Source of the DNA: Terriglobales bacterium
Lineage (GTDB): Bacteria; Acidobacteriota; Terriglobia; Terriglobales; Acidobacteriaceae
DNA length: 64,000 nucleotides
Assembly (NCBI GenBank): GCA_035651995.1
Contig: DASRER010000002.1
Location: forward strand, 427,699-491,698
Direction of reading: 5' to 3'
The notes beneath the pieces were generated by a model. That model did no database searches. It saw only the letters and a list, made by a program, of their open reading frames with translations, and was not told the DNA's origin. This document shows positions 8,603-17,695 of this stretch, piece by piece. The position numbers were made by a program, and so were the translations under genes. Positions within the stretch are counted from its first letter, which is position 1, and each line of letters opens with the position of its first letter.

Positions 8603-9052
8603 ATGGCACAGAATCCCAGAGAGCAGCAGAAACCGGGGAGTGGCGGTTCGGCGTTCGGCGCGGTTTTCGCCCACTTTGCGCGCTGGGTAGCGCATGTGGC
8701 GGGGACGCCCTGGATGTTCGTGCTGGCCTCCGCCGTGGTGACGGTGTGGGCCTTCCTGGGGCCGCGCTTCCGCTACTCCGACACCTGGCAGCTGGTGATC
8801 AACACCGGCACGACGATCGTCACCTTCCTCATGGTTTTCGTCATTCAAAACACGCAGAACCGCGACTCGCGCGCGCTCCACCTCAAGCTGGACGAGGTCA
8901 TACGCTCGATCCGCCACGCGCACAATGAATTGATCGATATCGAGAACCTGTCGGACGAAGAGTTAGGGCAGCTGGCGGAGCGCTACGAGAAGATCAGGGC
9001 CGAGTCGGAAGCGCGCAGGCAACGCCGCCGCCCGAAGCCGAGCGCGGCCTGA
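8603..9052 (+). CDS. Low-affinity iron permease family (Fe_perm-like) membrane protein
   Basis: A 149-residue protein with two or three membrane segments (WMFVLASAVVTVWAFLGPRF, TGTTIVTFLMVFVIQNTQNR) followed by a charged C-terminal helix, LKLDEVIRSIRHAHNELIDI. The phrase FLMVFVIQNTQNRD and the helix after it are typical of the Fe_perm family. Despite the family name, iron transport by the bacterial members is not established. The ATG at 8603 is chosen because the reading frame upstream runs through the rmuC promoter region. Confidence 0.75.
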   Translation: MAQNPREQQKPGSGGSAFGAVFAHFARWVAHVAGTPWMFVLASAVVTVWAFLGPRFRYSDTWQLVINTGTTIVTFLMVFVIQNTQNRDSRALHLKLDEVIRSIRHAHNELIDIENLSDEELGQLAERYEKIRAESEARRQRRRPKPSAA

Positions 9053-9053
9053 A

Positions 9054-9200
9054 CTACCGCGGCTGACCGTCGCGCCGCGCAACCACCCCTTCGGTTGCCA
9101 TGAGCCGCCGCGCCAGCAGCATGACCGTGCCCAGCAGGATTGCGGTAACGGTGGCGGCTATCGCCACTGGATGCGACGTGATCGCAAGCATCGAATACAT
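9054..9200 (-). CDS. Small single-pass membrane protein (48 aa)
   Basis: A 48-residue frame starting MYSMLAITSHPVAIAAT, with one hydrophobic helix (VAIAATVTAILLGTVMLLA) followed by an Arg-rich tail (ARRLMATEGVVARRDGQPR). A GAGGG sequence lies about 6 nt before the ATG. It is convergent with the Fe_perm-like gene, with the stop codons one base apart. It resembles the many unannotated one-helix proteins of bacteria. Function is unknown, and the evidence is limited to composition, RBS and position. Confidence 0.4.
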   Translation of the reverse strand: MYSMLAITSHPVAIAATVTAILLGTVMLLARRLMATEGVVARRDGQPR

Positions 9201-9372
9201 CGGGCCCTCGCGTGTCCTGGGAGTCTGCCCTCACTTCGCGCATGCCCAATGCCATTGCGCCAAAAGGCAAAGCAGCTGAATTCAAAGCATTTGCCCGTTT
9301 TTGCACCGGGTGCGAGTGCAAGAAATTGCGCAATAAGGGTGAATGCCGTGCGTTAGGAAATCCGCGCGGCGC

Positions 9373-10716
9373 TCATGGCCGCTTGTACACCCGGCCGCCT
9401 TTCATCACGAACGCCGTTTTCTCCAGCAGGTTGACATCCGCTAGCGGATTGCCCGGCACGGCGATCACGTCGGCAAATTTCCCCGCTTCAAGCGTGCCAA
9501 TGTCGCCCTGCATCTGCATCAGCTCGGCGGCGACGGTGGTTGCGGACCGCAGCGCCTGCAGCGGCGACATGCCGTACTTGACCATGAGCGGAAATTCGCG
9601 CGCGGGCGAGATGTCCCACTCGAACGCGCCCACGTCGGTGCCGAAGGCGATTTTGACCCCCGCCCGCAGCGCCCGGGAAAACGTATCGCCGTGCACGCGC
9701 TGGCCTTGCGTTTCCACCGGCGTGCCGCCCGGGCCGGCCTTGAGTTCCGCGTCGTACTGCGCGACGTAGAGCGTCGGGACCAGATAGATGCCCTTGGCCG
9801 CCATGGTCTGTAAGTCTTCCGGCGCGATGTAGTTGCCGTGCTCGATGGTGTCCACGCCGGCGGTGACGGCGTTGTGCACGCCGTTGATGCCGGTGGCGTG
9901 CGCCGCCACGCGATGCCGCTGCCGATGGGTTTCGTCCACGATGGCGCGGAGTTCGTCGAGCGTGAAGGTGGGAATGTCTTCGATCACGCCCTGGTCGTTG
10001 ATTCTTCCCCCGCGGTCGGCGTACACCTTGATCCAGTCGGCGCCGTGCGAGAGCTGCTCGCGCACCGCGACGCGGCCGCCCTCGGGACCGTCGACCGTTT
10101 GCACGCCGATGGGCACGCGCACGTCCCACGCATACGCCGGCGCCAGCGGATAGGCGCCGGTCACGTCCATGGCGCGCGTGGCCACCTGCATGCGCGGGCC
10201 GGGAATGATGCCCTGGCGAATCGCGTCGCGCAGATCGGCGTCGGCGTAGCCCGCGCCCTCCGTTTCCAGGTCGCGGATGGTAGTGAATCCCCAGTCGAGC
10301 GACGCGCGCGCCGCGGCCGCCGCTTCCAGCGCGCGAAACGCCACCGACTGCTTCAGCAACTGCGCGTCGTACTGGCCGGGGATGCGGTCGCCCTGGAGAA
10401 ATGTGTGCGTGTGCGTGTCAATCAGGCCGGGAAGGCAGGTTTGGTTCGCGAGTCTGATGACTTGCGCGCCGGCCGGCGCTGCCGCCGCGGCGCCCACTTC
10501 CTTGATCCGCTCTCCTTCAATGACGACGCGCACATTCTGCCGCACGCCGTCGCTCTCGCCGTCCCACAGCGCGCCGCATTCGAGCACCACCGTGCCGGCC
10601 GGCGCCGGCGCCAGCTTCACCGGACGCGGCACGCCCGCGCCCAGCCCGCCTTCGCGCTGCACGTTCTGGGCGAGCGCGACCGACGCCACCAGCAACAGAG
10701 AGGCGAGTATGCGCAT
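9373..10716 (-). CDS. Secreted amidohydrolase family protein
   Basis: A 447-residue metal-dependent hydrolase of the imidazolonepropionase/prolidase-like group with a cleavable signal peptide (MRILASLLLVASVALAQ), so it acts in the periplasm or outside the cell. Metal-site motifs are visible: LPGLIDTHTHTF (first His pair), ADWIKVYAD (candidate bridging Lys), AAHATG, DTIEHG and AFGTDVGAFEW (final Asp). The C-terminal small beta domain ends GTLEAGKFADVIAVPGNPL, typical of the superfamily. Such proteins hydrolyse cyclic amides or dipeptides ending in Pro, Arg or Lys, but the substrate cannot be chosen from sequence. It appears to be monocistronic. Confidence 0.85.
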   Translation of the reverse strand: MRILASLLLVASVALAQNVQREGGLGAGVPRPVKLAPAPAGTVVLECGALWDGESDGVRQNVRVVIEGERIKEVGAAAAAPAGAQVIRLANQTCLPGLIDTHTHTFLQGDRIPGQYDAQLLKQSVAFRALEAAAAARASLDWGFTTIRDLETEGAGYADADLRDAIRQGIIPGPRMQVATRAMDVTGAYPLAPAYAWDVRVPIGVQTVDGPEGGRVAVREQLSHGADWIKVYADRGGRINDQGVIEDIPTFTLDELRAIVDETHRQRHRVAAHATGINGVHNAVTAGVDTIEHGNYIAPEDLQTMAAKGIYLVPTLYVAQYDAELKAGPGGTPVETQGQRVHGDTFSRALRAGVKIAFGTDVGAFEWDISPAREFPLMVKYGMSPLQALRSATTVAAELMQMQGDIGTLEAGKFADVIAVPGNPLADVNLLEKTAFVMKGGRVYKRP

Positions 10717-10895
10717 CAGTCACCTCAGGTCAGTCGAGGAGTGTAGCAAAGTCAAAACCGTTCACACGAAGGACACGATGGTCACACGAAGGTCGGCGTG
10801 CGCGGAACCCCTGCTGGGCAACCGCGCCCTTTGAGCCTGCTTGTCTCCATTGTGTGAAAGCTCTTCGGTTTTCTCCGCGTCTCGGCGCGGTTCAA

Positions 10896-12134
10896 TCACT
10901 CTTCGCGCACCACCGCAAACTCCCCCGGCTCATCCACGAACTTCCGGCCCTTGCGCTCGGCGCCGAAGGCGAGGATGAGCGCGATCATCGAGATGGTGAC
11001 CAGCTCGAAGGTCGCCAGCGCCCCGCGGTAGCCGAGATGGTCGCGCAGGGCGTACTCGATCGTGTTCGTCGGCGCCGCGACCAGGATGCCCATCTGGTAC
11101 GCGAGTCCCGGCGCCAGGCCGCGCGCGGCGTCGGGCGCCAGTTCGTTCAGGTGCGCCGGGATGATGCCCCAGGCGCCCTGCACGCCCGCCTGCATCAGAA
11201 ACGAGCCGGCCGCAACCCGCGGCGTCGAGTTGCCGAATGCCCAGAGTGGCATGACCGCAAGGCAGAGGCAGAGCGCCAGCATCATGCTGCGGCGGCGGCC
11301 CACGATCTCTGAGAGGTGTCCGAAGATGATCGCGCCGACGACCGCGCCGATGGTGTAGAGGACGGCGATGTCGGAAACCGTTTTCGGCGCCACACGCACT
11401 TCGCTCTTGAGGAAGTCGGGATACAGGTCCTGCGTGCCGTGCGAGAGACACATCATGAAGGTCATCAGCAGCACCAGGTAGGCGAAGCTCTTCCAGTGCG
11501 CGCCCAGCGTTTTCACGATCGCGCTGGTTGACGGCGCGCGGTGCTGCTTCCACGCCTCGCTCTCCGGCACTTGCGAGCGGATGTAGAGCGCCAGCAGCGC
11601 CGGCAGTCCCCCGATCCAGAACATGGCGCGCCAGCCCAGCGCGGGCAGCACAAAGCGCGCCGCCACCGCCGCCAGCAGATTTCCGATTGAATACCCGCTC
11701 TGCAAAATGCCGCTGAGCACGCCGCGCCACTTGCGCGGCGCCATCTCCATCGCCAGCGACGCGCCCACGCCCCACTCGCCGCCCATGCCGATGCCGTAGA
11801 GCGTGCGCAGGATGAAAAACGTCGCATAGTTCGGCGCGAACCCGCAAAGCAGCTCGACCAGAGAGAAGAAGACCACGTTCGCCATCAGCGGCACGCGGCG
11901 TCCGTAGCGGTCGGCGAGCAGGCCGAAGATGAGCGCCCCCACGGGACGCGTTGCCAGCGTGGCGGTGAGCGTCCACACGATCGCCGCCTTGGTCACCTGG
12001 AACTGCGCGGCCAGAATGTCCACCAGGAAGACGACGACGAAGAAGTCGAAGGCGTCTAGCGTCCAGCCGAGAAAGCCGGCGGTCACGGCATGCCACTGCT
12101 GTTTCCTGGTGGGCGGGGAGGAAGGAACCGGCAT
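10896..12134 (-). CDS. MFS transporter, sialate/lactate symporter-like
   Basis: A 412-residue major facilitator protein with about 12 membrane helices. Signature segments are WTLDAFDFFVVVFLVDILA in helix 1, the loop 2-3 motif GLLADRYGRRVPL, and GIGMGGEWGVGASLAMEM in helix 4, which is characteristic of the sialate:H+ symporter / Jen1-type lactate group. The pattern predicts proton-coupled uptake of an organic acid. There is no catabolic neighbour to fix the substrate. The spacer behind it (10717-10895) contains CACACGAAGGACACGATGGT-type repeat units and no gene. Confidence 0.8.
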   Translation of the reverse strand: MPVPSSPPTRKQQWHAVTAGFLGWTLDAFDFFVVVFLVDILAAQFQVTKAAIVWTLTATLATRPVGALIFGLLADRYGRRVPLMANVVFFSLVELLCGFAPNYATFFILRTLYGIGMGGEWGVGASLAMEMAPRKWRGVLSGILQSGYSIGNLLAAVAARFVLPALGWRAMFWIGGLPALLALYIRSQVPESEAWKQHRAPSTSAIVKTLGAHWKSFAYLVLLMTFMMCLSHGTQDLYPDFLKSEVRVAPKTVSDIAVLYTIGAVVGAIIFGHLSEIVGRRRSMMLALCLCLAVMPLWAFGNSTPRVAAGSFLMQAGVQGAWGIIPAHLNELAPDAARGLAPGLAYQMGILVAAPTNTIEYALRDHLGYRGALATFELVTISMIALILAFGAERKGRKFVDEPGEFAVVREE

Positions 12135-12171
12135 CGGTGGCAGTGTAACTTGTGGCCCGATGTTTTTCTTA

Positions 12172-12256
12172 GATCCCGAGGAGCATAGCGACGAGGGACC
12201 CCTACCTGACCCGTGCTTACCGGGAGCAACAGGGGTCCCTCGCTTCGCTCGGAATC
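12172..12256. repeat. Palindromic element of the ATCCCGAG...GAGGGACC type
   Basis: GATCCCGAGGAGCATAGCGA and GAGGGACCCCT on the left pair with AGGGGTCCCTCGCTTCGCTC on the right. The same family, with different spacing, occurs at 41250-41357. It lies between two minus-strand genes. Confidence 0.7.
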
Positions 12257-12264
12257 AAACTGCT

Positions 12265-14781
12265 TTACTCCGTGTTGTACACCCCCAGCAAGCGCGTCGC
12301 GCTCACCGCGTACTCGGCGCGCGTAACGTTGTTGAGCGGCTTGAAGGTGGCGTGCACCACCGGTTGCAGGTCGAACGGCCCCTGCGTCACGGTGAAGTAC
12401 GCGTTCATCAGGTTGAGGTCGAGCGCCAGTTGCACGTATCCGGCGAGGCCGGCAGGGATGCTGCCCGCGTCCTCGATCGGAATGCGCTGCGCCTGGTAGA
12501 CGACCGTCACCTGCTGCCCGTTGAGCTGCAGCGCCTGGCCCTCCAGGCCCAGGCTCTGCACCAGCGAGTAGGCGAGCTGCGCGCGGCTCACGTTGCCCTT
12601 GGGCGAGAACACGCCGGGGCTGGTTGCCGGCTCCACGCCGCGCGCGCTGAAGAACATGTCGCGCAGGGCCGCGCCCTTCACCGCCGCCGACTCGGCGAAT
12701 TCGGTCTGCGCCGCGGTCACGTCGGCGAACGTGCGCGTGCCGTCAACCGGCAGGAACTGCCGCGTCGCCGCGCCCATGGTGAGGTAGTTGGCCATGTCGA
12801 TGCGGGCGAGGTTGCTGTTCGGCTGGAAGCTGCCGCCGCCCACGCCGTCCACCAGCCGCTCCGACACGGCAACCTTGATGGCGCTGGCCGCCGGGCTCTT
12901 GCCGATATCGTTCAGCCCGGTCACCGCGCCGGCGGTAATGGTGTAGATCGATCCGGTCACCGTTTCAGGAACCGTGGAGACGTCGTTGCCCTGCACGCCA
13001 ACCAGCGCGCGCAGATAGACGGTCCAGGTCCCCGGCGCCGGCGCATCCACTACCACCGAACGTCCGGTAAAGACGGTGAATGCCACCGGGACGGCGGACT
13101 CATACTCGGCGCCGTCGGGCGCGATCAGGAACAGGTCAATGGGATTACCCGTGTCCTGCACGCCGTTCTGCACGCCGAGCGCCTGTATGTTCACCGCCAG
13201 CTGTTCGGTGTTGGCGCCCACCTGGAAGGTGTATTTGTTGCCGGTCGGCGCCTGGGAGATGACCGGGTTGTAGTCAACGGTGAAATTCGATTTGGTGGTG
13301 GTCGCTACTACGTTGCTGTTGAAGGTGCGCAGCGCGTTCACCGTCTTGCCGTATCCGCGGGTAGAGACCGCGGCGCGGTCCACGGCCGCATACGCGTTCA
13401 CCATGCCCGCGCCTGCTTCCCACGCCGCCCGCCCGGGAATGTTGGTCGCGGTCTGCTGCAGAATGCTTTTCACGTCAAGCGGACCCAGCTTCGGATTTGC
13501 CTGCAGCATCAGCGCAATGACGCCTGCCACGTGCGGCGTGGCCTGCGAGGTGCCGGTGAGCACGGTGTAGAAGGGCAGGTACGCCGGTTCGATGCGGTTC
13601 GCGTCTTCCTGCGGCCCGGCGTCGCCGGCGATCAACGAATTCGTCTCCCCGCTGGCGCGCACCGAGATGATGAAGCGCCCGGGAGCGCCGATGGTGGGCT
13701 GGTTCAGCACGGTCCAGGTTTCACCGTCTTCGACGATGGTTTGTTTGTCGCCGTCAACGCCGCGCGAGGAGAAGTCGGTGAGGCGGCCCTGCTTGTCGGT
13801 CGCCGCCACGCCGATCACCCAGGGCAGCTTGGCGTAGGGGTTCAGCGTGTCGAGTCCCGGACCGTCATTGCCGGCGGCGAACACTACGGCGATGCCGCGC
13901 TTGTACGCCTTGTAAGTTGCGACCACCAGCGGATCGTCCGGATCAACCGTGGGATCGCTGGTCCCGAATGAGTTCGTGATGACGCGAATGTTGTAGGTCG
14001 CCTGGTTGGTGACGGCGTAGTCAAATCCGCCCACTCCGTCGAGCACGAAGATCACCAGTCCCGACCCGTAGCCCACGATCTTCGCGCCGGGCGCCGCGCC
14101 GGCGTATTTGCCCCCGGAGCGCGCGCCGTTTCCGCCCACCGTTCCCGCCACGTGCGTGCCGTGGCCGGCGGTGTCGGTGTCAGGCTGGTTCTCCAGATAG
14201 GTGATGGGCGCCATGTCGTTGACCGCGTGAAGATTGGTTGCGCCCTGGACGTTCTGCACAACGTGCGTCGGATACTGCAGGTCCGCGCTGGTCCCGTCGA
14301 TGCCCGTGTCGTTCACCACCACTCCGACTCCGGTCCCCAGGTACGGCAAGCCGTTATTGCGCGCAATCATGACGGGGTCGGTTTGCAGCTTCTGCACACC
14401 GGTCACCGCCGTGGTTTCGTAGTTGAACCAGGTGAGCTTCTTGTTGGCCCACAGCGAGCGCACGCCAGCCATCCGGGCCAGCGCCTGGATTTGCGCCGGC
14501 GTGGCGAGCACGCCCGCGATGGGCAGCGAGCGCATGGCCACGCCGTTGCTGATGCCCAGCGACCTGAGCGCGGACATCTGCGAATCGCTGATCGTGTCGC
14601 CCTGGAAAGTGACGATGACTTCAAGCTTGTCGGTGGAGGACGCGGAGGCGAGTTGCTGGTCCAGTCCGCCGCCGAGTTTCGCGGTCTGGGCAAACGAACT
14701 GAATGCGAACAGAACAAGGAAAACGGCTGCCGCGGTCCTCCCTGTCCGTGCGGCGTTGCGGGGAAACGGGAATGTGCTCAT
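12265..14781 (-). CDS. Secreted S8 (subtilisin-like) serine peptidase with SLH-like C-terminus
   Basis: An 838-residue exported protease. A signal peptide (VFLVLFAFSSFAQ) and an I9-like propeptide (KLEVIVTFQGD...) precede the S8 domain, whose catalytic triad is visible in VVVNDTGIDG (Asp), GHGTHVAGTVGGNG (His) and GTSQATPHVAG (Ser). The His and Ser segments are about 220 residues apart, so there may be an insertion. After the protease comes a beta-rich stretch, then about 200 residues with two or three S-layer-homology-like repeats (NLARIDMANYLTMGA, FADVTAAQTEFAESAAVKGA, NVSRAQLAYSLVQSLG), suggesting attachment to the cell envelope. The start at 14781 is chosen for the signal peptide and an AGGAG 11 nt upstream. 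The upstream open frame to 15087 is leader sequence. Confidence 0.88.
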   Translation of the reverse strand: MSTFPFPRNAARTGRTAAAVFLVLFAFSSFAQTAKLGGGLDQQLASASSTDKLEVIVTFQGDTISDSQMSALRSLGISNGVAMRSLPIAGVLATPAQIQALARMAGVRSLWANKKLTWFNYETTAVTGVQKLQTDPVMIARNNGLPYLGTGVGVVVNDTGIDGTSADLQYPTHVVQNVQGATNLHAVNDMAPITYLENQPDTDTAGHGTHVAGTVGGNGARSGGKYAGAAPGAKIVGYGSGLVIFVLDGVGGFDYAVTNQATYNIRVITNSFGTSDPTVDPDDPLVVATYKAYKRGIAVVFAAGNDGPGLDTLNPYAKLPWVIGVAATDKQGRLTDFSSRGVDGDKQTIVEDGETWTVLNQPTIGAPGRFIISVRASGETNSLIAGDAGPQEDANRIEPAYLPFYTVLTGTSQATPHVAGVIALMLQANPKLGPLDVKSILQQTATNIPGRAAWEAGAGMVNAYAAVDRAAVSTRGYGKTVNALRTFNSNVVATTTKSNFTVDYNPVISQAPTGNKYTFQVGANTEQLAVNIQALGVQNGVQDTGNPIDLFLIAPDGAEYESAVPVAFTVFTGRSVVVDAPAPGTWTVYLRALVGVQGNDVSTVPETVTGSIYTITAGAVTGLNDIGKSPAASAIKVAVSERLVDGVGGGSFQPNSNLARIDMANYLTMGAATRQFLPVDGTRTFADVTAAQTEFAESAAVKGAALRDMFFSARGVEPATSPGVFSPKGNVSRAQLAYSLVQSLGLEGQALQLNGQQVTVVYQAQRIPIEDAGSIPAGLAGYVQLALDLNLMNAYFTVTQGPFDLQPVVHATFKPLNNVTRAEYAVSATRLLGVYNTE

Positions 14782-14824
14782 CAGCGTTGCTTCTCCTTTG
14801 GCGCCAGGGCGCACAAGGGCCTCG

Positions 14825-14879
14825 GCGCCGGATGTGCGTTTTTCCGTGCCTCCGGCGCATCCGCTCAGCGGTGCGCCGG
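14825..14879 (-). promoter_or_regulatory. Leader with mutually exclusive hairpins before the S8 protease gene
   Basis: On the transcript, arm TGCGCCGG/CCGGCGCA (14872-14879 with 14852-14859, enclosing CCGC/GCGG) can form a strong first hairpin. An alternative pairs 14851-14858 with 14825-14832 (GCGCCGGA/TCCGGCGC, perfect 8 bp). The two share one arm, so they cannot coexist. The second ends about 44 nt before the start codon. This is the geometry of an attenuator or riboswitch, but I recognise no known class and there is no T-tract. Confidence 0.4.
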
Positions 14880-15143
14880 TGTGAAGTGTTGGTGGCAAAG
14901 CAAGGGGCCCAGACGAAACGGCGGAAGCGATGCAGCGCCGGGCGCTCAGGCGCCAGGACAAGTCGTATGACGACGACCTGCTGTGCCCGATGCCACCACC
15001 AGATGCATGCTTCTCCCCCGAGGGTTGCACATGGCGAGACAATCTCGTGCGACGGCACGGACGCCGGCCCGTCGCGGCGCCGCGCACTTGTCATTCAGCT
15101 TTTCGGAAATTGAACCGGGAATTTTGAAAAGTGACCTGCGCGT
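14880..15143. other. Spacer upstream of the protease leader
   Basis: The remainder of the gap between the protease and gltD-like genes is GC-rich, open in several frames, and shows no convincing gene or RNA. Confidence 0.4.
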
Positions 15144-16631
15144 TCAGGCCGTGCGCCGCGCCAGCATCGTCGCCAGTCTCCTGTCCATGGCCACGGCCGC
15201 TTTGCGCGCTGCCGCCAGCGCCGTCACCACCAGGTCGGCGCCGCGCACGTCGTCACCGGCGGCGTAAATCTCTTCGCGCGAGGTCTGCCCCGTCTCCTCG
15301 CTCTGCACGATGACCGAGCCCCAGGGCGTGGTCCTCAGCTCGGGCGTGGTCTCCGGGATTTCCGTGTCCACGTTGTAGCCGATGGCCAGCGCCACCGTGT
15401 CGCACGGCAGGATGAAGTTCGATCCCTCGATCGGCACGGGCGACCGCCGGCCCTTGGCGTCGGGCTCGCCCAGTTGCATGCGCACGCACTCGGCCGCCTT
15501 CACCGCTCCCGCTTCGTCGCCGAGGAAGCGAATCGGGAGCGTGAGGTACTCGAAGATCACGCCCTCCTCGCGCGCGTGGATGCGCTCTTCCATGCGGCCC
15601 AGCATCTCGGCTTCGGTGCGGCGGTAGAGGCAGTACACCTTGCCGTCGGGATTCAGGCGGCGCGCGGTGCGCACGCAGTCCATCCCGGTATCGCCGCCGC
15701 CGACCACGATGGTCACGGCGCCGGTATGCGGGCGGAAATCCCCGCTGCCATTCGCGCTGGCGTTCCGCATCGACGGCGGCAGAAACTCGGGAGGCAGGTT
15801 CCCGCGCACCAGGTACTCGGTGGCCTGGTAAACGTGGCGCAGGTGCTCGCCCTCGATCTTCATCTCGCCGCCCTTCACCGCCCCGTAGCCGAGGAACATG
15901 AGGTCGAAGCCGCGCTCGGGTGCGCCCACGATTCCCGTCTGCGGGTGCAGCAGCGCTTCCACCGGATGGTCGCGCCCAACGTGGTAGTCGCAGATGAAGC
16001 GGATTCCCAGGCCCTCGAGGTAGCGCAGCTTTTCGAAGACCATCTCCTTGTCGAGCTTGAAATTCGGGATGCCGTAGAGCAGCAGTCCGCCCGGCACCGG
16101 CCAGGCGTCGTAAACCACCACGTCGTGCCCGCGCACGGCAAGCTCTTCGGCGACCGCCAGGCCGGCAGGCCCGGCGCCGACCACGGCAACGTACATCCCG
16201 CTGCGCGGCGCGCGCTGGCGCGGCGGATATCCGTAGTTTTGCCTGACGTGGTCCACAACAAACGCTTCCAGCTTCCCGATCGTCACCGGCGCTTTATGCG
16301 CCGCCACCACGCACGCGCCTTCGCAGAGTTTCTCCTGCGGACAGATGCGCCCGCACACGTCGGGCATGTTGGAAGTTTCCAGGAATTTTTCCGCGGCGCC
16401 GACCACGTCGCCTTCGCCCAGCAGGAAGAAGGCGCCGGGAATGTCGTTGTGCAGCGGGCAGGCCTGCATGCAGGGCGCGTGCTCGCAGAGCAGGCAGCGC
16501 TGCGCCTCGATCACCGCCATCTCGATGGTGTAGGGCTGGTAGACCTCGTTCCAGTTGTGTACGCGTTCGCCGGCGTCCTGCTTCTCCGGCTTGAGGACGT
16601 CGATGTCGTAGCGCTGGCGGCGGTTCAGCAT
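15144..16631 (-). CDS. NAD(P)-dependent oxidoreductase, glutamate synthase small-subunit (GltD) like
   Basis: A 495-residue flavoprotein of the GltD/NfnB/dihydropyrimidine-dehydrogenase-A group. The N-terminal Fe-S domain has CLLCEHAPCMQACPLHNDIP and CGRICPQEKLCEGACV. A first Rossmann motif, VAVVGAGPAGLAVAEELAVRG, binds FAD, and a second, VVGGGDTGMDCVRTARRL, binds NAD(P)H. The end, EEIYAAGDDVRGADLVVTAL, is typical. There is no gltB large subunit beside it, so it may serve a different partner (ferredoxin:NADPH transhydrogenase or a pyrimidine reductase) or pair with a distant gltB. For this reason no gene symbol is assigned. Confidence 0.8.
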   Translation of the reverse strand: MLNRRQRYDIDVLKPEKQDAGERVHNWNEVYQPYTIEMAVIEAQRCLLCEHAPCMQACPLHNDIPGAFFLLGEGDVVGAAEKFLETSNMPDVCGRICPQEKLCEGACVVAAHKAPVTIGKLEAFVVDHVRQNYGYPPRQRAPRSGMYVAVVGAGPAGLAVAEELAVRGHDVVVYDAWPVPGGLLLYGIPNFKLDKEMVFEKLRYLEGLGIRFICDYHVGRDHPVEALLHPQTGIVGAPERGFDLMFLGYGAVKGGEMKIEGEHLRHVYQATEYLVRGNLPPEFLPPSMRNASANGSGDFRPHTGAVTIVVGGGDTGMDCVRTARRLNPDGKVYCLYRRTEAEMLGRMEERIHAREEGVIFEYLTLPIRFLGDEAGAVKAAECVRMQLGEPDAKGRRSPVPIEGSNFILPCDTVALAIGYNVDTEIPETTPELRTTPWGSVIVQSEETGQTSREEIYAAGDDVRGADLVVTALAAARKAAVAMDRRLATMLARRTA

Positions 16632-17077
16632 CCGCTCAAGTCCGATGCAGCAACCGGGCCCCGGGACTGCCCGGCAGGCGTGCGCCCCACGCGCACGCGT
16701 CAGGATGGGAATAGGCTAGCTTGGTTGGATGCGGCCCGGCAAGGGCAGCCGAATTCGAGCCAATACCGGCAACGGCAGACGTCCGGGGCGCCAATCCTGC
16801 GCGCGAGGCCCTGGGGAAAAAAGAACGCCAACGGCGTCAGCGATCCTGCAGCAGTCCATGAAATGCGTCCCGGACGCCTGTCGCTGCCAAGTCGAACCTC
16901 GCACCATCAGCGGAGCTCGTCAATGCGTAGCCACTCCTAAGCACGGCAACAATGATCGGGCGATGTGGGTTGACACTATTACACTGACAAGTGTATGGGT
17001 CGCACTCAAGGCAACCTACAATGTCATAACAAGGATCGGCACCACACAAGTCCGCTGGATCGTGCTCTACTTTGCGA
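16632..17077. other. Spacer without a supported gene
   Basis: This is about 450 bases of moderately lower GC than the flanks. A TTG-initiated minus-strand frame at 16837-17049 is Cys-rich at its start but has no ribosome-binding site and a random-looking C-terminus. I do not support it as a gene. Confidence 0.4.
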
Positions 17078-17695
17078 TCACTTCGCCTTTTCTTGCGCGC
17101 TTACCTTCTCCTTAACCGATTTGGTAAGAGAAGTTGTGCCCGGACCACACGGCTGCCCACGAACTTTGCGGTTCGGCGTCATGCATGAGGCTACATCTCC
17201 GTCCACGCAGTAAACACCCGCCTCAAATCCCAGAATACCGAAGCGCCCGCGTACATCTTTATTGACTAGCCCCAAGAAAACTACATAACTCTTTTGGCGC
17301 TCCAGTGGAGGGAACCAGGGCGTCTCCAGTGCGATAGGCTTCCCCTTGTACTGGAGCGCGCCCCCCACCTTCGATATGGTGATTGGGGACTTCGTGTTAC
17401 CAAGAAGCCCGCCTGGATCCTTAAGGACCTCCCCTATGCGAGCTTGGTAATCGGTTATGACGAAATGCTCATCTGGTGATAACTTACTTTCCTCGCTGAG
17501 AACCGTTACTCGAGCGATTACTTCCGAGTCCTGGATAATCTCGTCCCAGTCTTCAATAGAAAGGTTTTCCGGCAGCGCGATGTCGCGAACACGGCCATCG
17601 CGTTCGGCGCGTTCGGTTAGCGTGGGGGAATGGACCTGCCCCGTCGCGGCACTAGCCAGCATTATTGCGATTGATACTATGATGAGTTTTTGCAC
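17078..17695 (-). CDS. Secreted protein of unknown function
   Basis: A 205-residue protein with a signal peptide (MQKLIIVSIAIMLASAATGQ) and no domain I recognise. The middle contains VIARVTVLSEES and YQARIGEVLKDPGG, an alternation of strands that suggests a small beta domain. Two Cys pairs near the C-terminus (GVYCVDGDVASCM, GQPCGPG) may form disulfides. The GTG start at 17695 is supported by GGAGG 4 nt upstream. A CTCGCG/CGCGAG hairpin lies at about 17747-17761, just behind the expected promoter. Base composition is less GC-rich than its neighbours, which suggests acquisition. It is transcribed alone. Confidence 0.65.
   Translation of the reverse strand: MQKLIIVSIAIMLASAATGQVHSPTLTERAERDGRVRDIALPENLSIEDWDEIIQDSEVIARVTVLSEESKLSPDEHFVITDYQARIGEVLKDPGGLLGNTKSPITISKVGGALQYKGKPIALETPWFPPLERQKSYVVFLGLVNKDVRGRFGILGFEAGVYCVDGDVASCMTPNRKVRGQPCGPGTTSLTKSVKEKVSAQEKAK

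Noticed and set aside
14880..15087. N-terminal extension of the S8 protease up to 15087
   Set aside because: The extension lacks a signal peptide, precedes a good signal sequence with its own ribosome-binding site, and contains the leader hairpins.
16837..17049. Cys-rich 70-residue minus-strand frame starting LCGADPCYDIVGCLECD
   Set aside because: It needs a TTG start with no ribosome-binding site, overlaps nothing conserved, and its second half looks random. The cysteines may be chance in a non-coding spacer.
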